NCBI GenBank assembly: GCA_964642545.1
Contig: CAZXQU010000015.1
Coordinates: 1 to 53,296, forward strand
Direction of reading: 5' to 3'
DNA: 53,296 nt
Source of the DNA: QYOJ01 sp964642545
GTDB taxonomy: Bacteria > Bacteroidota > Bacteroidia > Bacteroidales > FEN-979
Made by a program: the position numbers and the translations under genes. Position 1 is the first letter of the stretch, and every line of letters starts with the position of its first letter. The notes beneath the pieces are model-generated. The model worked only from the letters and a program-made list of their open reading frames with translations, was not told where the DNA came from and did no database searches. Shown in pieces: positions 33,634 through 42,957 of the stretch.

Positions 33634-35631
33634 ATGAAACGACCTATCTTACTCTCAATCTTGCTATTGGGCATCGCCATCGTTGGTTTTTCCCAGCTCA
33701 CCAAAACCATGAAGGGATCCGAGATCTGTTCCCAGAAAAAATCTCAGATGACTATGTTACCCGACCTTGCCGGTTCCATTCAATCGGGACCAACTCACAC
33801 CTTTGATGCATTAAATTATACCCTTTCGCTGGATATTTACAACTCCTTCACAGCGCCTTATTCCCATGCTTTTGACGCTACCGAGATCCTTACCTTTAAA
33901 GTTGACTCTACGCTCAACTCCATTGTTCTGAATGCTAATACCAACTCTCTGTTAATCAATTCGGTGAGTATGGCTGGAGTTTCCTTTACCCATGCCGGAG
34001 ACCTGCTGACCATTCAATTAGATCAAACATACAATCCCGGAGATACCGTTGACGTAGGCATCGACTATCATCATAACAACGTGGAAGACAACGCGTTTTA
34101 TGCCAACAATGGGTTCGTCTTTACCGACTGTGAGCCAGAAGGAGCCAGAAAGTGGTTCCCCTGCTGGGATAAACCCTCCGACAAAGCGAAGCTCGATATG
34201 ACCGTCAAAGTTCCCGCTACTGTAAAGATCGGCTCCAACGGTACATTGGCAGATTCTACTCTTGTGGCTGATACCCTTTGGTATCATTGGATCAGCGAGC
34301 ACAATATAGCTACCTATATCATGGTACTGACCGGCAAAGTGAATTACAACCTGGATATCGTCTACTGGCATAAATTGAGCAATCCGAACGACAGCACACC
34401 GATCCGGTTCTACTTCAATGACGGAGAAAATCCTTCTCCGATTGAAGAGATGATACTCCCAATGACCGACTGGTATTCCGAGAATTTCTGCGAACACCCC
34501 TTCCATAAGGATGGCTTTGCTACTTTGAATAATGAATTTTATTGGGGGGGCATGGAGAATCAGACACTGACATCACTCTGCCCGAATTGCTGGAGTGAGA
34601 GTCTCATCGCACATGAGTATGCCCACCAATGGTTTGGCGACATGATCACATGTGCTACCTGGGCCGATATCTGGTTGAATGAAGGGTTTGCCACCTGGAG
34701 CGAAGCTTTCTGGTATGAAAGTTATGCAGGATATAATGCTTATAAAGCCGACATCAACGGCAATGCGACCAATTATCTCAACAACAATCCCGGATGGGCA
34801 ATATCGGAACCCGAATGGGCTGTTATAACCCCTCCATCCAATGTCATGTTCAACTATGCCATTACCTACGCCAAGGGATCCACCATTCTCCACATGCTTC
34901 GCTATGTATTGGGAGATTCTCTCTTCTTTGATGTTATGCAAACCTATGCAAGTGATCCTGATCTGAAATACTACTCAGCTACGATTCCCGATTTCATGGC
35001 TATCGTAAATGATATCACAGGGGAAGACTATGATTGGTTCTTCAATCAGTGGATCTATGAACCAAACCATCCTCAGTACCAGAATACTTATAATTTCGAA
35101 GACCTAGGTACCGGTCAGTGGAGAGTAAATTTTTCCACCGAGCAGATCCAGTCTAATCCCCAATTTTTCAAGATGCCAATGGAGGTTAAAATCCGGTTTA
35201 TGGATATGACAGATACCGTGTTGACCATAATGAACGACGTAAACGGCCAGTATTTCAGTTGGGTGTTCGATATCCTTCCGGTCAATTTCCAGTTTGACCC
35301 CAACAACAACATCGTCATCAAACAAAAATCAACGATATTAGGCGTGCCTGATAACCAATCGGCGACTTCGAACGTTCATCTCTACCAGAATGTTCCAAAT
35401 CCGGCAAATCAAACCTCGATGATCAAATACCAGATTGATGAACCAATGTCCGTCAATCTTTCACTGTGCGACATGATGGGGAAAAAGGTAAAGGTGCTGG
35501 TCAACGAGCAAAAATCGACCGGAATGCATGAAGTACCAATTGATTGCAGTAGCCTTAAACCTGGAGTTTACTACTATACTCTATTGGCCAACGGGGAACG
35601 AATTACCAGGAAACTGGTTATTACAAGGTAA
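33634..35631 (+). CDS. Secreted M1 family aminopeptidase with T9SS sorting domain (copy 1)
   Basis: A 665-residue metallo-aminopeptidase. Signal peptide 1-21 (GIAIVGFSQ). The N-terminal beta domain runs to about 260, followed by the catalytic domain with GGMENQT (305-311), zinc motif HEYAH (His327, Glu328, His331) and Glu350 in ADIWLNEGFATW, that is HExxH-18-E. Tyr412 (ITYAKG) is the transition-state tyrosine. The C-terminus is a type A T9SS sorting domain (LYQNVPNPANQTSM ... LKPGVYYYTL). It should act on extracellular peptides. A paralogue follows 69 bases later. Confidence 0.94.
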   Translation: MKRPILLSILLLGIAIVGFSQLTKTMKGSEICSQKKSQMTMLPDLAGSIQSGPTHTFDALNYTLSLDIYNSFTAPYSHAFDATEILTFKVDSTLNSIVLNANTNSLLINSVSMAGVSFTHAGDLLTIQLDQTYNPGDTVDVGIDYHHNNVEDNAFYANNGFVFTDCEPEGARKWFPCWDKPSDKAKLDMTVKVPATVKIGSNGTLADSTLVADTLWYHWISEHNIATYIMVLTGKVNYNLDIVYWHKLSNPNDSTPIRFYFNDGENPSPIEEMILPMTDWYSENFCEHPFHKDGFATLNNEFYWGGMENQTLTSLCPNCWSESLIAHEYAHQWFGDMITCATWADIWLNEGFATWSEAFWYESYAGYNAYKADINGNATNYLNNNPGWAISEPEWAVITPPSNVMFNYAITYAKGSTILHMLRYVLGDSLFFDVMQTYASDPDLKYYSATIPDFMAIVNDITGEDYDWFFNQWIYEPNHPQYQNTYNFEDLGTGQWRVNFSTEQIQSNPQFFKMPMEVKIRFMDMTDTVLTIMNDVNGQYFSWVFDILPVNFQFDPNNNIVIKQKSTILGVPDNQSATSNVHLYQNVPNPANQTSMIKYQIDEPMSVNLSLCDMMGKKVKVLVNEQKSTGMHEVPIDCSSLKPGVYYYTLLANGERITRKLVITR

Positions 35632-35673
35632 TAGATAACCCTTTCTCTATTTGTATTCTAAGTAAGGATTATC

Positions 35674-35681
35674 TATTTTTG
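35674..35681 (+). promoter_or_regulatory. Promoter of the second M1 peptidase gene
   Basis: TATTTTTG with TTTG at 35650-35653 exactly 20 bases upstream, an excellent match. It directly precedes a TTG that could otherwise be read as a start, which fixes the start at ATG 35701. Confidence 0.6.
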
Positions 35682-35700
35682 ATTGATCAAATCAGTCAAA

Positions 35701-37632
35701 ATGAATAAACTATTCCTTTCCCTAAGCTTTATGCTTATCCTCAGTTTTGGTGTTTCTGCAATGACTCCAGCAATAACCGCCGACACTGCCCACTGGTACA
35801 TGGAGCACAGCTACGATGTGCTGCAGTACAAACTTGAGGCGGACTTATATGAAAACTATGCAACGCCATACCCAAAAACCTTCACGGCAATTGAGACCAT
35901 TACGTTCAGGGTGGATTCAACCCTTAATTCCATTAAACTGAACGCGGTAAACACTTCGCTGGAAATATCTGCCGTTGAGCTGGCCGCTGTGAGTTTTACC
36001 CATGCCAACGACACGTTAACACTGCAGTTGGATCAGACATATAACCCGGGAGCTGAAGTTTCGGTTAAAATTCGTTACAACCACCTGAATGTAGCCGACC
36101 AGGGACTCTATGTCTCTGCAGGATTTGTGTTCACTGATTTTCCTCCCGAAGGAGCCCGAAAAGTTTTTCCTTGCTGGGATCGCCCTTCCGATAAAGCTAG
36201 CTGGGACCTGACGGCTAAGGTGCCCCTATCGGTTCGCCTGGGATCAACCGGATACCTGGCCGACTCCACGATTGTGGCGGATACGATTTGGTACCATTGG
36301 GTCTCGGATAACCAGGTAGCCACCTACCTGATCACCTGGACCTCTTACAATAACTGGAACATCAATGTTTCATATTGGAATAATATTTACGACCCAAACG
36401 ACAGCATTCCGATCTGGCTGTATAAAAAACCAACGGAAAACATCACAAATGCGTTAGAGAAAATCCCATTGCTCACTGATTTCTATGCTGAGAAGTTTGG
36501 AGTCTATCCTTTCACCAAGATCGGGTTTGCCACCATCACAACATTTCCCTGGGCCGGGATGGAGAACCAGACGATGGTAAACTTGCAACCGAACGGATAC
36601 AACAACGAGTCATTGATTGCCCATGAGCATTCGCACATGTGGTTCGGTGACCTGATCACTTGCGGTACCTGGGCCGACATCTGGCTCAACGAAGGGTTTG
36701 CCACCTATTGTGCCCAGTTATGGCTGGAAAATCAAAGCGGGTATACTGCCTATAAAAATATGATGAATTCCCTGGCCAACAACTACCTGAGCGGAAATCC
36801 AGGATGGCCACTCTACCAGCCTGCGTGGGCGATCCATACCCCGTCGGCCAATGCGCTTTACAATGTGCCCATTTCATATAATAAAGGAGCATGCGTCCTC
36901 TTCCAATTGCGTTATGTTCTCGGCGACTCACTGTTTTTCGAAGTGATGCATGCCTATGCAACAGACACCAATTTCAATTACAAATGTGCTGTTACTGAAG
37001 ATTTTGTGGCAGTGACCAATGCGGTGACCGGTGAAGATTACAACTGGTTCTTTGACGAGTGGGTCTATGCCCCAAACCATCCCTTCTATGAAAACATATG
37101 GGAGATGGAAGACCTGGGAGGCGGTCAATTTAAAATCATCCTCGAGATGAACCAGACCCAAACCAATACTGTGTTTTTCAGGATGCCGATAGAAGTTCAG
37201 GTTGACTTCAACGACGGAACCGATACGATCGTAACCGGTTGGAACGATACAAACCATCAAACACTGGAGTGGATAGTTGACAAATACCCCAGCAACGTCA
37301 CGTTCGATCCTAGCCGGAATATTTTGCTGAAACATGGGACCACCGTTGTGGCGGAAAGGGAGATGGAACCCTCCGGTTTTTTTCTGAACCAGAATAGCCC
37401 CAATCCCTTTGGGGATCAGACAACGATCTCTTACTCTCTTGATCGTGAAGAGAATATCAGAATTACCCTTCTTGATAATGCCGGAAAAACATTGAAGACG
37501 CTGGTAAACCGGTCACATACTCCTGGGAAGTATAGTATTACAATCCAGGGAGAGACCCTATCTTCTGGGATTTACCTTTGCAACATGGAGGCAGGAGAAA
37601 AGCTACGAACGATTAAGCTTATAAAGAAGTAA
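35701..37632 (+). CDS. Secreted M1 family aminopeptidase with T9SS sorting domain (copy 2)
   Basis: A 643-residue paralogue of the preceding gene, from ATG 35701 with a signal peptide (MNKLFLSLSFMLILSFGVSA). GAMEN-like AGMENQT (285-291), HEHSH (His308, Glu309, His312) and Glu331 keep the zinc site. The N-terminal beta domains of the two copies align in long blocks (VDSTLNSI, RPSDKA), while the sorting domains (here FFLNQNSPNPFGDQ ... LSSGIYLCNM) have drifted more. It has its own promoter, so the two copies can be expressed separately. Confidence 0.94.
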   Translation: MNKLFLSLSFMLILSFGVSAMTPAITADTAHWYMEHSYDVLQYKLEADLYENYATPYPKTFTAIETITFRVDSTLNSIKLNAVNTSLEISAVELAAVSFTHANDTLTLQLDQTYNPGAEVSVKIRYNHLNVADQGLYVSAGFVFTDFPPEGARKVFPCWDRPSDKASWDLTAKVPLSVRLGSTGYLADSTIVADTIWYHWVSDNQVATYLITWTSYNNWNINVSYWNNIYDPNDSIPIWLYKKPTENITNALEKIPLLTDFYAEKFGVYPFTKIGFATITTFPWAGMENQTMVNLQPNGYNNESLIAHEHSHMWFGDLITCGTWADIWLNEGFATYCAQLWLENQSGYTAYKNMMNSLANNYLSGNPGWPLYQPAWAIHTPSANALYNVPISYNKGACVLFQLRYVLGDSLFFEVMHAYATDTNFNYKCAVTEDFVAVTNAVTGEDYNWFFDEWVYAPNHPFYENIWEMEDLGGGQFKIILEMNQTQTNTVFFRMPIEVQVDFNDGTDTIVTGWNDTNHQTLEWIVDKYPSNVTFDPSRNILLKHGTTVVAEREMEPSGFFLNQNSPNPFGDQTTISYSLDREENIRITLLDNAGKTLKTLVNRSHTPGKYSITIQGETLSSGIYLCNMEAGEKLRTIKLIKK

Positions 37633-37657
37633 GATTGCCTTCAATTACACATTTGTT

Positions 37658-37689
37658 TTACCATCTTACCATTTCACCATCTTGTCATT
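37658..37689. repeat. Degenerate 8-bp tandem repeat
   Basis: Four head-to-tail 8-mers: TTACCATC, TTACCATT, TCACCATC and TTGTCATT. They fill most of the 56-base gap between the convergent M1 peptidase and lon genes. There is no hairpin terminator here. Confidence 0.6.
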
Positions 37690-40142
37690 TAAAATAAAAG
37701 TGGATCCTTCACCTTGATCTTCAACAACGCTTCGGTGTTGATCTCCTTCATCTCTTCGATGTAATGGAAAGTCAATCCCTTTACGTAGTCGGTCTTAATC
37801 TCGTCGATATCCTTCCTATTCTCTTTGGAGAGGATGATATCGGTGATGCGGGCCCGTTTTGCTGCAAGGATCTTCTCCCGGATCCCACCTACCGGCAACA
37901 CTTTTCCACGCAGGGTAATCTCGCCGGTCATGGCCAGGTTTTTCTTGATTTTCCGTTGTGTAAAGGCAGAGGCAAGCGCCGTGAAAATTGTTATCCCTGC
38001 CGATGGTCCATCTTTTGGGGTTGCTCCCTCAGGAACGTGGATATGAATATTCCATTTTCCAAAAATATCGGGATCGATGCCAAAATCGGCGGCATGTGCT
38101 TTCAAGTATGCCAGCGCAATGGATGCTGACTCTTTCATCACATCACCCAGGTTACCGGTGAGGGTTAGATCTCCTTTGCCTTTGTTGAGGCTTACCTCAA
38201 TGAAGAGAATCTCTCCTCCATGTACTGTCCAGGCCAGTCCCGTTACCACACCCGCCTGGTCGTTATTGATATGTTTGTCGACCTGAAAGAGTGAAGCTCC
38301 CATAATCTTTGTGAGATCTTCATGTTTCAGCTTTTTCCCAAATTTTTCATTCATCACTATGTTGGTAACACGGGAGCGGATAATTTTGGCGATTGATTTC
38401 TCGAGGCCTCTAACACCTGATTCACGCGTATAATCTTCAACGATCTTTGACAGAATCTCCAGTGGAAAAACAACCTGGCTCTTTTTCAATCCATGTTCAC
38501 CCAACTGTTTAGGGATCAGGTGTTGAGTCGCAATATCGATCTTCTCTTCGAGAAGGTATCCCGGAATTTCGATGATCTCCATCCGGTCGCGGAGAGCCGG
38601 GTGGACGGTACTCAGCGTATTGGCTGTAGCAATGAACATGATCCGGGAAAGGTCGTATTCGATTTCCAGGAAATTATCGTAAAAGGCAACATTCTGTTCC
38701 GGATCCAGCACCTCCAAAAGGGCAGCCTGCGGATCTCCACTATAGTTCATACCGGCAACCTTATCAATCTCATCCAATACAAAAACCGGGTTGGAGGATT
38801 TTACTTTTTTAAGACTCTGAATAATCCTGCCAGGCATCGCTCCAATGTAAGTCTTTCGGTGCCCACGTAATTCTGACTCATCGCGGAGACCACCCAGTGA
38901 CATCCGGATATATTTTCGTCCCAACGCCCGGGCAATCGACTTACCCAAAGAGGTTTTTCCTACTCCCGGAGGACCTACCAGGCAAAGAATCGGCGACTTC
39001 AGGTCGCGCTTCAGTTTGATGACAGCCAGATACTCTATGATCCTTTCTTTCACCTTGTCGAGTCCTGTATGATCTTCATCCAGAACCTTTTTCGAATGAG
39101 AAAGATCAAGGTTATCCGCTGTATATTCATTCCACGGAAGCTGAACAAGTGTTTCAAGGTAGTTGATCTGGATCGAGTATTCGGCAGCAGCAGGGTGCAT
39201 TCGCTGCAATTTGGTGATCTCTTTCTCGAAAATATCAGCAACCTCTTTTGACCATTTCTTATTTTTTGCCTGATTACGTAACGAACTCACTTCCTGCATG
39301 TTAGGGCCACCACCCAACTCTTCCTGAATCGTCTTTAATTGCTGATTCAACAGGTAGTCCCGCTGTTGTTTGTCCATCTCTGTTTTAACTTTCTCCTGGA
39401 TATTGTGCTTCAACTCAAGGACCTGAAGTTCTTTGGTGAGATAATGCAATACGAGGTTTGATCGTTCGATGAGGTCGGGAACCTCAAGCAGTTTCTGTTT
39501 ATCAGCAAGCTCAACATTGAGATTGGACGAGATAAAATGGACTAAAAAAGAGGTGCTTTCAATATTTTTTATCGCAAATGCGGCTTCAGAAGGGATGTTC
39601 GGGGATTTATTGATGATCTGAACCGAAAGGTCTTTCAGGGAAGATATGAGCGCACTGAACTCCTTATCGTCATTGATGAGTTTATCAGGATTACCATAAG
39701 CCTCCACCCGGGCCTTGATAAACGGTTCAGACTGGATGAGTTCAGTAACACGGAATCTGCGTTTTCCCTGGATAATCGCCGTTGTACTTCCATCAGGCAT
39801 CTGAAGGATCTTAATGATCTGAGCAACCGTTCCCATTTCATTGAGATCCTCAAACTCAGGATCTTCAATGTTTGCATCCTTTTGAGCAACCACCCCAATA
39901 ATACGGGTTGTTTTGTAATATTCCCTGATGAGGGCGATGGATTTATCGCGCCCAACAGTAATAGGGATGACAACACCAGGAAACAATACGGTATTTCTCA
40001 ATGGAAGAATGGGGAGTATCTCGGGAACATCCTCTGCATTCATCTGCTCTTCATCTTCGGATGAGAGCAAGGGGATAAAGTCGGTTTCGGAATCCAGAAG
40101 ATCTGAAACGGTCAATATATTTTTTTCAAGTGAGTTTTCCAT
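37689..40142 (-). CDS. lon: ATP-dependent Lon protease
   Basis: An 817-residue LonA. I start at 40142 (MENSLEKNILTVSDLLDS); 18 earlier codons are translatable but unlike Lon. N-terminal substrate domain about 40-250, coiled coil, AAA+ domain with Walker A GPPGVGKT (390-397), and protease domain with Ser714 (PKDGPSAG) and Lys757 (GGIREKILAAK), the Ser-Lys dyad 43 residues apart as in E. coli. It degrades misfolded and regulatory proteins in the cytoplasm. The alternative glmU gene lies 85 bases upstream in the same direction. Confidence 0.96.
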   Translation of the reverse strand: MENSLEKNILTVSDLLDSETDFIPLLSSEDEEQMNAEDVPEILPILPLRNTVLFPGVVIPITVGRDKSIALIREYYKTTRIIGVVAQKDANIEDPEFEDLNEMGTVAQIIKILQMPDGSTTAIIQGKRRFRVTELIQSEPFIKARVEAYGNPDKLINDDKEFSALISSLKDLSVQIINKSPNIPSEAAFAIKNIESTSFLVHFISSNLNVELADKQKLLEVPDLIERSNLVLHYLTKELQVLELKHNIQEKVKTEMDKQQRDYLLNQQLKTIQEELGGGPNMQEVSSLRNQAKNKKWSKEVADIFEKEITKLQRMHPAAAEYSIQINYLETLVQLPWNEYTADNLDLSHSKKVLDEDHTGLDKVKERIIEYLAVIKLKRDLKSPILCLVGPPGVGKTSLGKSIARALGRKYIRMSLGGLRDESELRGHRKTYIGAMPGRIIQSLKKVKSSNPVFVLDEIDKVAGMNYSGDPQAALLEVLDPEQNVAFYDNFLEIEYDLSRIMFIATANTLSTVHPALRDRMEIIEIPGYLLEEKIDIATQHLIPKQLGEHGLKKSQVVFPLEILSKIVEDYTRESGVRGLEKSIAKIIRSRVTNIVMNEKFGKKLKHEDLTKIMGASLFQVDKHINNDQAGVVTGLAWTVHGGEILFIEVSLNKGKGDLTLTGNLGDVMKESASIALAYLKAHAADFGIDPDIFGKWNIHIHVPEGATPKDGPSAGITIFTALASAFTQRKIKKNLAMTGEITLRGKVLPVGGIREKILAAKRARITDIILSKENRKDIDEIKTDYVKGLTFHYIEEMKEINTEALLKIKVKDPLLF

Positions 40143-40227
40143 GATCACACAGGTCAATTTGTCACAACAAGTAAGTAAAGAAGTCTGGCAAGCCAATAGA
40201 CAAGATTTGTGCCAGTTCGGGAATGTG

Positions 40228-41418
40228 TTAGATTCGCCTGTTTTTCAGGGTTATGTTGAAGACACTCTTCATCAGGTTTTGTTCGATCTCATCAAAAACC
40301 CGGTTCCTGCGTTTGTAAACAGCTTCGGCAACCTCTATCGCCTTGTCTAATTTATAATTGGAATGCCCGGCTGTACTGCCCCATGTGAAGGAGGGGATGA
40401 AATTACGGGGAAACCCGGTACCAAAGATGTTGGCGTTGAGTCCAACAACTGTACCGGTATTGAACATGGTATTAATTCCACTCATAGAGTGATCGCCCAT
40501 AATCAAGCCGCAAAATTGCAAATGGGTGTTAACAAAGGTCTTCTTACCGTAGCTCCAAAGGCGGATTTCATCATACGTATTTTTCAGGTTGGATGTATTT
40601 GTATCAGCTCCAAGGTTACACCACTCGGAGATGACAGAATGTCCGACGAAGCCATCATGGGCTTTATTTCCGTATCCAAAAAATACCGAATTGTTCACTT
40701 CACCACCAATCCGGCAATGCGGGCCAAATGTTGTCGGTCCATAAATCTTGGCTCCCATTTTTATCTGGGTACCTTCACAAACAGCAATAGGTCCCCGCAA
40801 CATGGCTCCCTCCATGACTTCAGCATCCTCCCCGATATAAATTGGACCATTTGTTGCATTCAGGGTTGCCCCTTCTACCTTCGCTCCCTTTTCCAGAAAG
40901 ATCTCTCCTGTGCCAATAATCTTATTGGAACTACTCACAGGCTGGGACTTCTTCCCTTTTGTGACCAGGTTGAAATCCTCGCGAATTGCCAGTTCATTTT
41001 TAGTAAAAATATCCCAAGTATGATTTATTTTCAGGGGGGCATTCTTCAGAACGATCTCTTCAATTCCTTCCGAGGCCGATTCCCCAAGAGCATCAAGATC
41101 GTCTGCAGTCACATGTAATGCGATGATAGTATCGTTGAATGCGAGTGTTTGATCGTGCTTTAGATTCTTAATAGCCTTGATCATAGCGGCATCCGGACAT
41201 ACAGAGCCATTTATCAAAATATTATGGTCCTCTTTGACAAAAGGATATTTCTTTGAAAGATAACCCTCTGTTAACGATGAGGTCTTAACCTTTAAATACT
41301 TTTCCCATTTTTCCCGAATTGTCAAAATTCCAACCCGGATATCAGCGACCGGACGCATATAAGTTAATGGTAACAGGTTGGTTCTTACGATGCTCTCGTC
41401 AAAAAGAATATAGTTCAT
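40228..41418 (-). CDS. GlmU family protein (alternative bacterial type)
   Basis: A 396-residue protein. The N-terminal half (MNYILFDESIVRTNLLPLTYMRP) belongs to the Bacteroidota version of the nucleotidyltransferase fold and lacks the GxGTRM nucleotide loop of classical GlmU. From about residue 185 a left-handed beta-helix of hexapeptide repeats begins (GPIYIGEDAEVMEGAMLRGPIA, GPTTFGPHCRIGGEV), ending near 350. It probably makes UDP-GlcNAc or a related sugar nucleotide, replacing classical GlmU; activity is inferred from family and architecture only. The rpmE2 terminator separates it from the gene upstream. Confidence 0.8.
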   Translation of the reverse strand: MNYILFDESIVRTNLLPLTYMRPVADIRVGILTIREKWEKYLKVKTSSLTEGYLSKKYPFVKEDHNILINGSVCPDAAMIKAIKNLKHDQTLAFNDTIIALHVTADDLDALGESASEGIEEIVLKNAPLKINHTWDIFTKNELAIREDFNLVTKGKKSQPVSSSNKIIGTGEIFLEKGAKVEGATLNATNGPIYIGEDAEVMEGAMLRGPIAVCEGTQIKMGAKIYGPTTFGPHCRIGGEVNNSVFFGYGNKAHDGFVGHSVISEWCNLGADTNTSNLKNTYDEIRLWSYGKKTFVNTHLQFCGLIMGDHSMSGINTMFNTGTVVGLNANIFGTGFPRNFIPSFTWGSTAGHSNYKLDKAIEVAEAVYKRRNRVFDEIEQNLMKSVFNITLKNRRI

Positions 41419-41443
41419 GCGATGGTTCCTTGGTTCCTAATTG

Positions 41444-41451
41444 CAAAAGTA
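41444..41451 (-). promoter_or_regulatory. Candidate -7 element for the GlmU family gene
   Basis: Minus-strand TACTTTTG, 26 bases before ATG 41418. The expected -33 site falls inside the rpmE2 terminator, where no TTG is seen. Confidence 0.45.
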
Positions 41452-41470
41452 TACATTAAGGCAGAAAAAA

Positions 41471-41497
41471 AGCCCCCGAATTGAAGATTCGGGGGCT
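41471..41497 (-). terminator. Strong hairpin terminator of rpmE2
   Basis: An 11-bp perfect GC-rich stem (41471-41481 with 41487-41497) with a 5-base loop, flanked by an A run on the left and a T run on the right. It lies 24 bases after the rpmE2 stop. The flanks would work as a terminator on either strand. Confidence 0.88.
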
Positions 41498-41521
41498 TTT
41501 TTTTCAGATATTTTCAACAAA

Positions 41522-41791
41522 CTACTTATTTTCTCTTTTGTCTAAATGTTTCTGATACCGGCTCTTGAATTTATCTACACGACCGGCGGTATCCACAAAC
41601 TTCATTTTTCCTGTATAAAATGGGTGAGACATATGTGAAATCTCAAGCTTTACCAGGGGATACTCCAATCCGTCTTCCCAGACAATCGTCTCTTTTGTTT
41701 TCACAGTCGATTTCGACATGAAAGTATAATCGTTCGAGATATCTTTAAATACTACCAGTCTATAATCCTTCGGATGAATATCTTTCTTCAT
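41522..41791 (-). CDS. rpmE2: 50S ribosomal protein L31, type B
   Basis: An 89-residue L31. It opens MKKDIHPKDYRLVVFKD and has the SHPFYTGKMKFVDTAGRV core. It contains no cysteine, so it is the zinc-free (C-minus) paralogue. In other phyla this form is induced under zinc starvation; in Bacteroidota it is often the ordinary L31, and I see no Zur-box, so I would not assume regulation. It is a one-gene unit with a promoter upstream and a strong terminator downstream. Confidence 0.93.
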   Translation of the reverse strand: MKKDIHPKDYRLVVFKDISNDYTFMSKSTVKTKETIVWEDGLEYPLVKLEISHMSHPFYTGKMKFVDTAGRVDKFKSRYQKHLDKRENK

Positions 41792-41818
41792 TTTAACCTG
41801 ATTTTATAAATGAGGGTG

Positions 41819-41826
41819 CAAAAATA
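41819..41826 (-). promoter_or_regulatory. Candidate -7 element for rpmE2
   Basis: Minus-strand TATTTTTG, 27 bases before ATG 41791. The gap to the luxC-like gene's stop (41857) is short, so the -33 site would lie at its very end; no clear TTG. Confidence 0.45.
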
Positions 41827-41856
41827 ATGATTTTTCTCTAATTACCAGCGGTTCTG

Positions 41857-42891
41857 TTAAATTTTTTCCAGAAGAAACTCCATCGTATCCACACCATCTG
41901 CATAATCAGACAGAGAAGGTTGCTGTGTCTCCCCGGGTCCAACAACCCCACAGGGATGATCTTCTGCAAAGAGTTTCTTTCGCGAAACGATGCACTGGAT
42001 TTCTTCCTTTTGGCTGGCAAGAGACGAACTTACTTTATTGAGATCGCTATAATATTCATAGTGCAATACGGCAACAGGAGTAGTCAGGGATTCGGCTTCA
42101 ATAAGCAGGTAAAATACGCCATCAAGAAAACGAGTCCGGTTAACCAGATAGATCGATTTGTAATAATCCAGGTTGTTCCTGTATTTTGGATGGTAAAACA
42201 GCTCCTGGTATTGCAGCAATGCTTTATGCAGGGGTTTAAGATCATACCCTTCGGGGAGATAAAGCTTTGAAACATTCCGGCAACCCAGCCCAAAATAGGA
42301 GAAGATATCAGTGGTAAGTCCCTTCAGATCATTGGATGTCTCTCCTCCATCCAAAACCGCAACAGCAGTTCGATTCTTCCTTATAATATGGGGGTATTTT
42401 GCAAAATAGTAAGTGAAGTATCGGGAGGTGTTATTGCTGCCGGTTGCGATAATCGCTTCCGGTTTTTTAATCTCTCCTGATGTCATTTCAATCCTCTCAG
42501 CCCATCCGGGGGAAAAGGTTTCGAGAATCTTAACAAGTGCCGGGATAAGTATGGCATCCTGAGATGATAGCCGGGCAATCAAATGGTGCCCCGACAAGAG
42601 TACAGAAAGCATATCATGAAATCCGACCATTGGGATATTCCCCGCCATGATCACCCCTACCCTTTTTGAGACCGTTTTATTTCCTATTGCAGGATTGTAT
42701 TTCTCCAGCCACTGTTCGAGCGTTGCCTGATTCAGCACCTCTCCCCAGTAACTGAGGGCCTTAAGAATATTAGCCCTTGTGAACCATGCATTCTCCTTCT
42801 CAGCTTCTTCCATGGCTTTCGGGAGATTTGTACCAGAGCGAAGGATCTCACCCAGTTGAGCAAAAGAAGAAATTCTCTTTTCGAGGTTCAT
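41857..42891 (-). CDS. LuxC-type acyl-CoA reductase
   Basis: A 344-residue aldehyde-dehydrogenase-fold protein of the LuxC family, which reduces acyl-CoA or acyl esters to aldehydes with NADPH. The probable nucleophile is Cys204 (FSYFGLGCRNVSKLYLP). Other marks are AGNIPMVGFHD (83-93), ARLSSQD and VAVLDGGE. It lies in the conserved acyl-CoA reductase/serC/serA neighbourhood of this phylum. In many relatives a ferredoxin gene is beside it; here a secreted-protein gene starts divergently instead. No luxAB, so bioluminescence is not implied. Confidence 0.82.
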   Translation of the reverse strand: MNLEKRISSFAQLGEILRSGTNLPKAMEEAEKENAWFTRANILKALSYWGEVLNQATLEQWLEKYNPAIGNKTVSKRVGVIMAGNIPMVGFHDMLSVLLSGHHLIARLSSQDAILIPALVKILETFSPGWAERIEMTSGEIKKPEAIIATGSNNTSRYFTYYFAKYPHIIRKNRTAVAVLDGGETSNDLKGLTTDIFSYFGLGCRNVSKLYLPEGYDLKPLHKALLQYQELFYHPKYRNNLDYYKSIYLVNRTRFLDGVFYLLIEAESLTTPVAVLHYEYYSDLNKVSSSLASQKEEIQCIVSRKKLFAEDHPCGVVGPGETQQPSLSDYADGVDTMEFLLEKI

Positions 42892-42907
42892 ACTCGGCGA
42901 TTTTTCG

Positions 42908-42915
42908 CAAATTTA
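42908..42915 (-). promoter_or_regulatory. Promoter of the acyl-CoA reductase gene
   Basis: Minus-strand TAAATTTG with a TTTG (minus strand, 42938-42941) 22 bases upstream. It is 17 bases before ATG 42891 and lies just before the divergent gene's start, which argues against any longer plus-strand frame beginning at 42856. Confidence 0.5.
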
Positions 42916-42957
42916 CATAATCAAAACCGAACTCTGCCAAAACCTGACTCCATACCT

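Noticed and set aside
35683..35700. TTG start of the second M1 peptidase
   Set aside because: It directly adjoins the -7 element, so it cannot be in the transcript; ATG 35701 gives a clean signal peptide.
40363..41118. A 251-codon plus-strand frame inside the GlmU family gene
   Set aside because: It mirrors the repetitive beta-helix coding region; cysteine-rich, with no family resemblance.
41522..41791. Zinc-starvation control of rpmE2
   Set aside because: The cysteine-free type fits such control elsewhere, but no Zur-like operator is visible and this type is often the normal L31 in the phylum.
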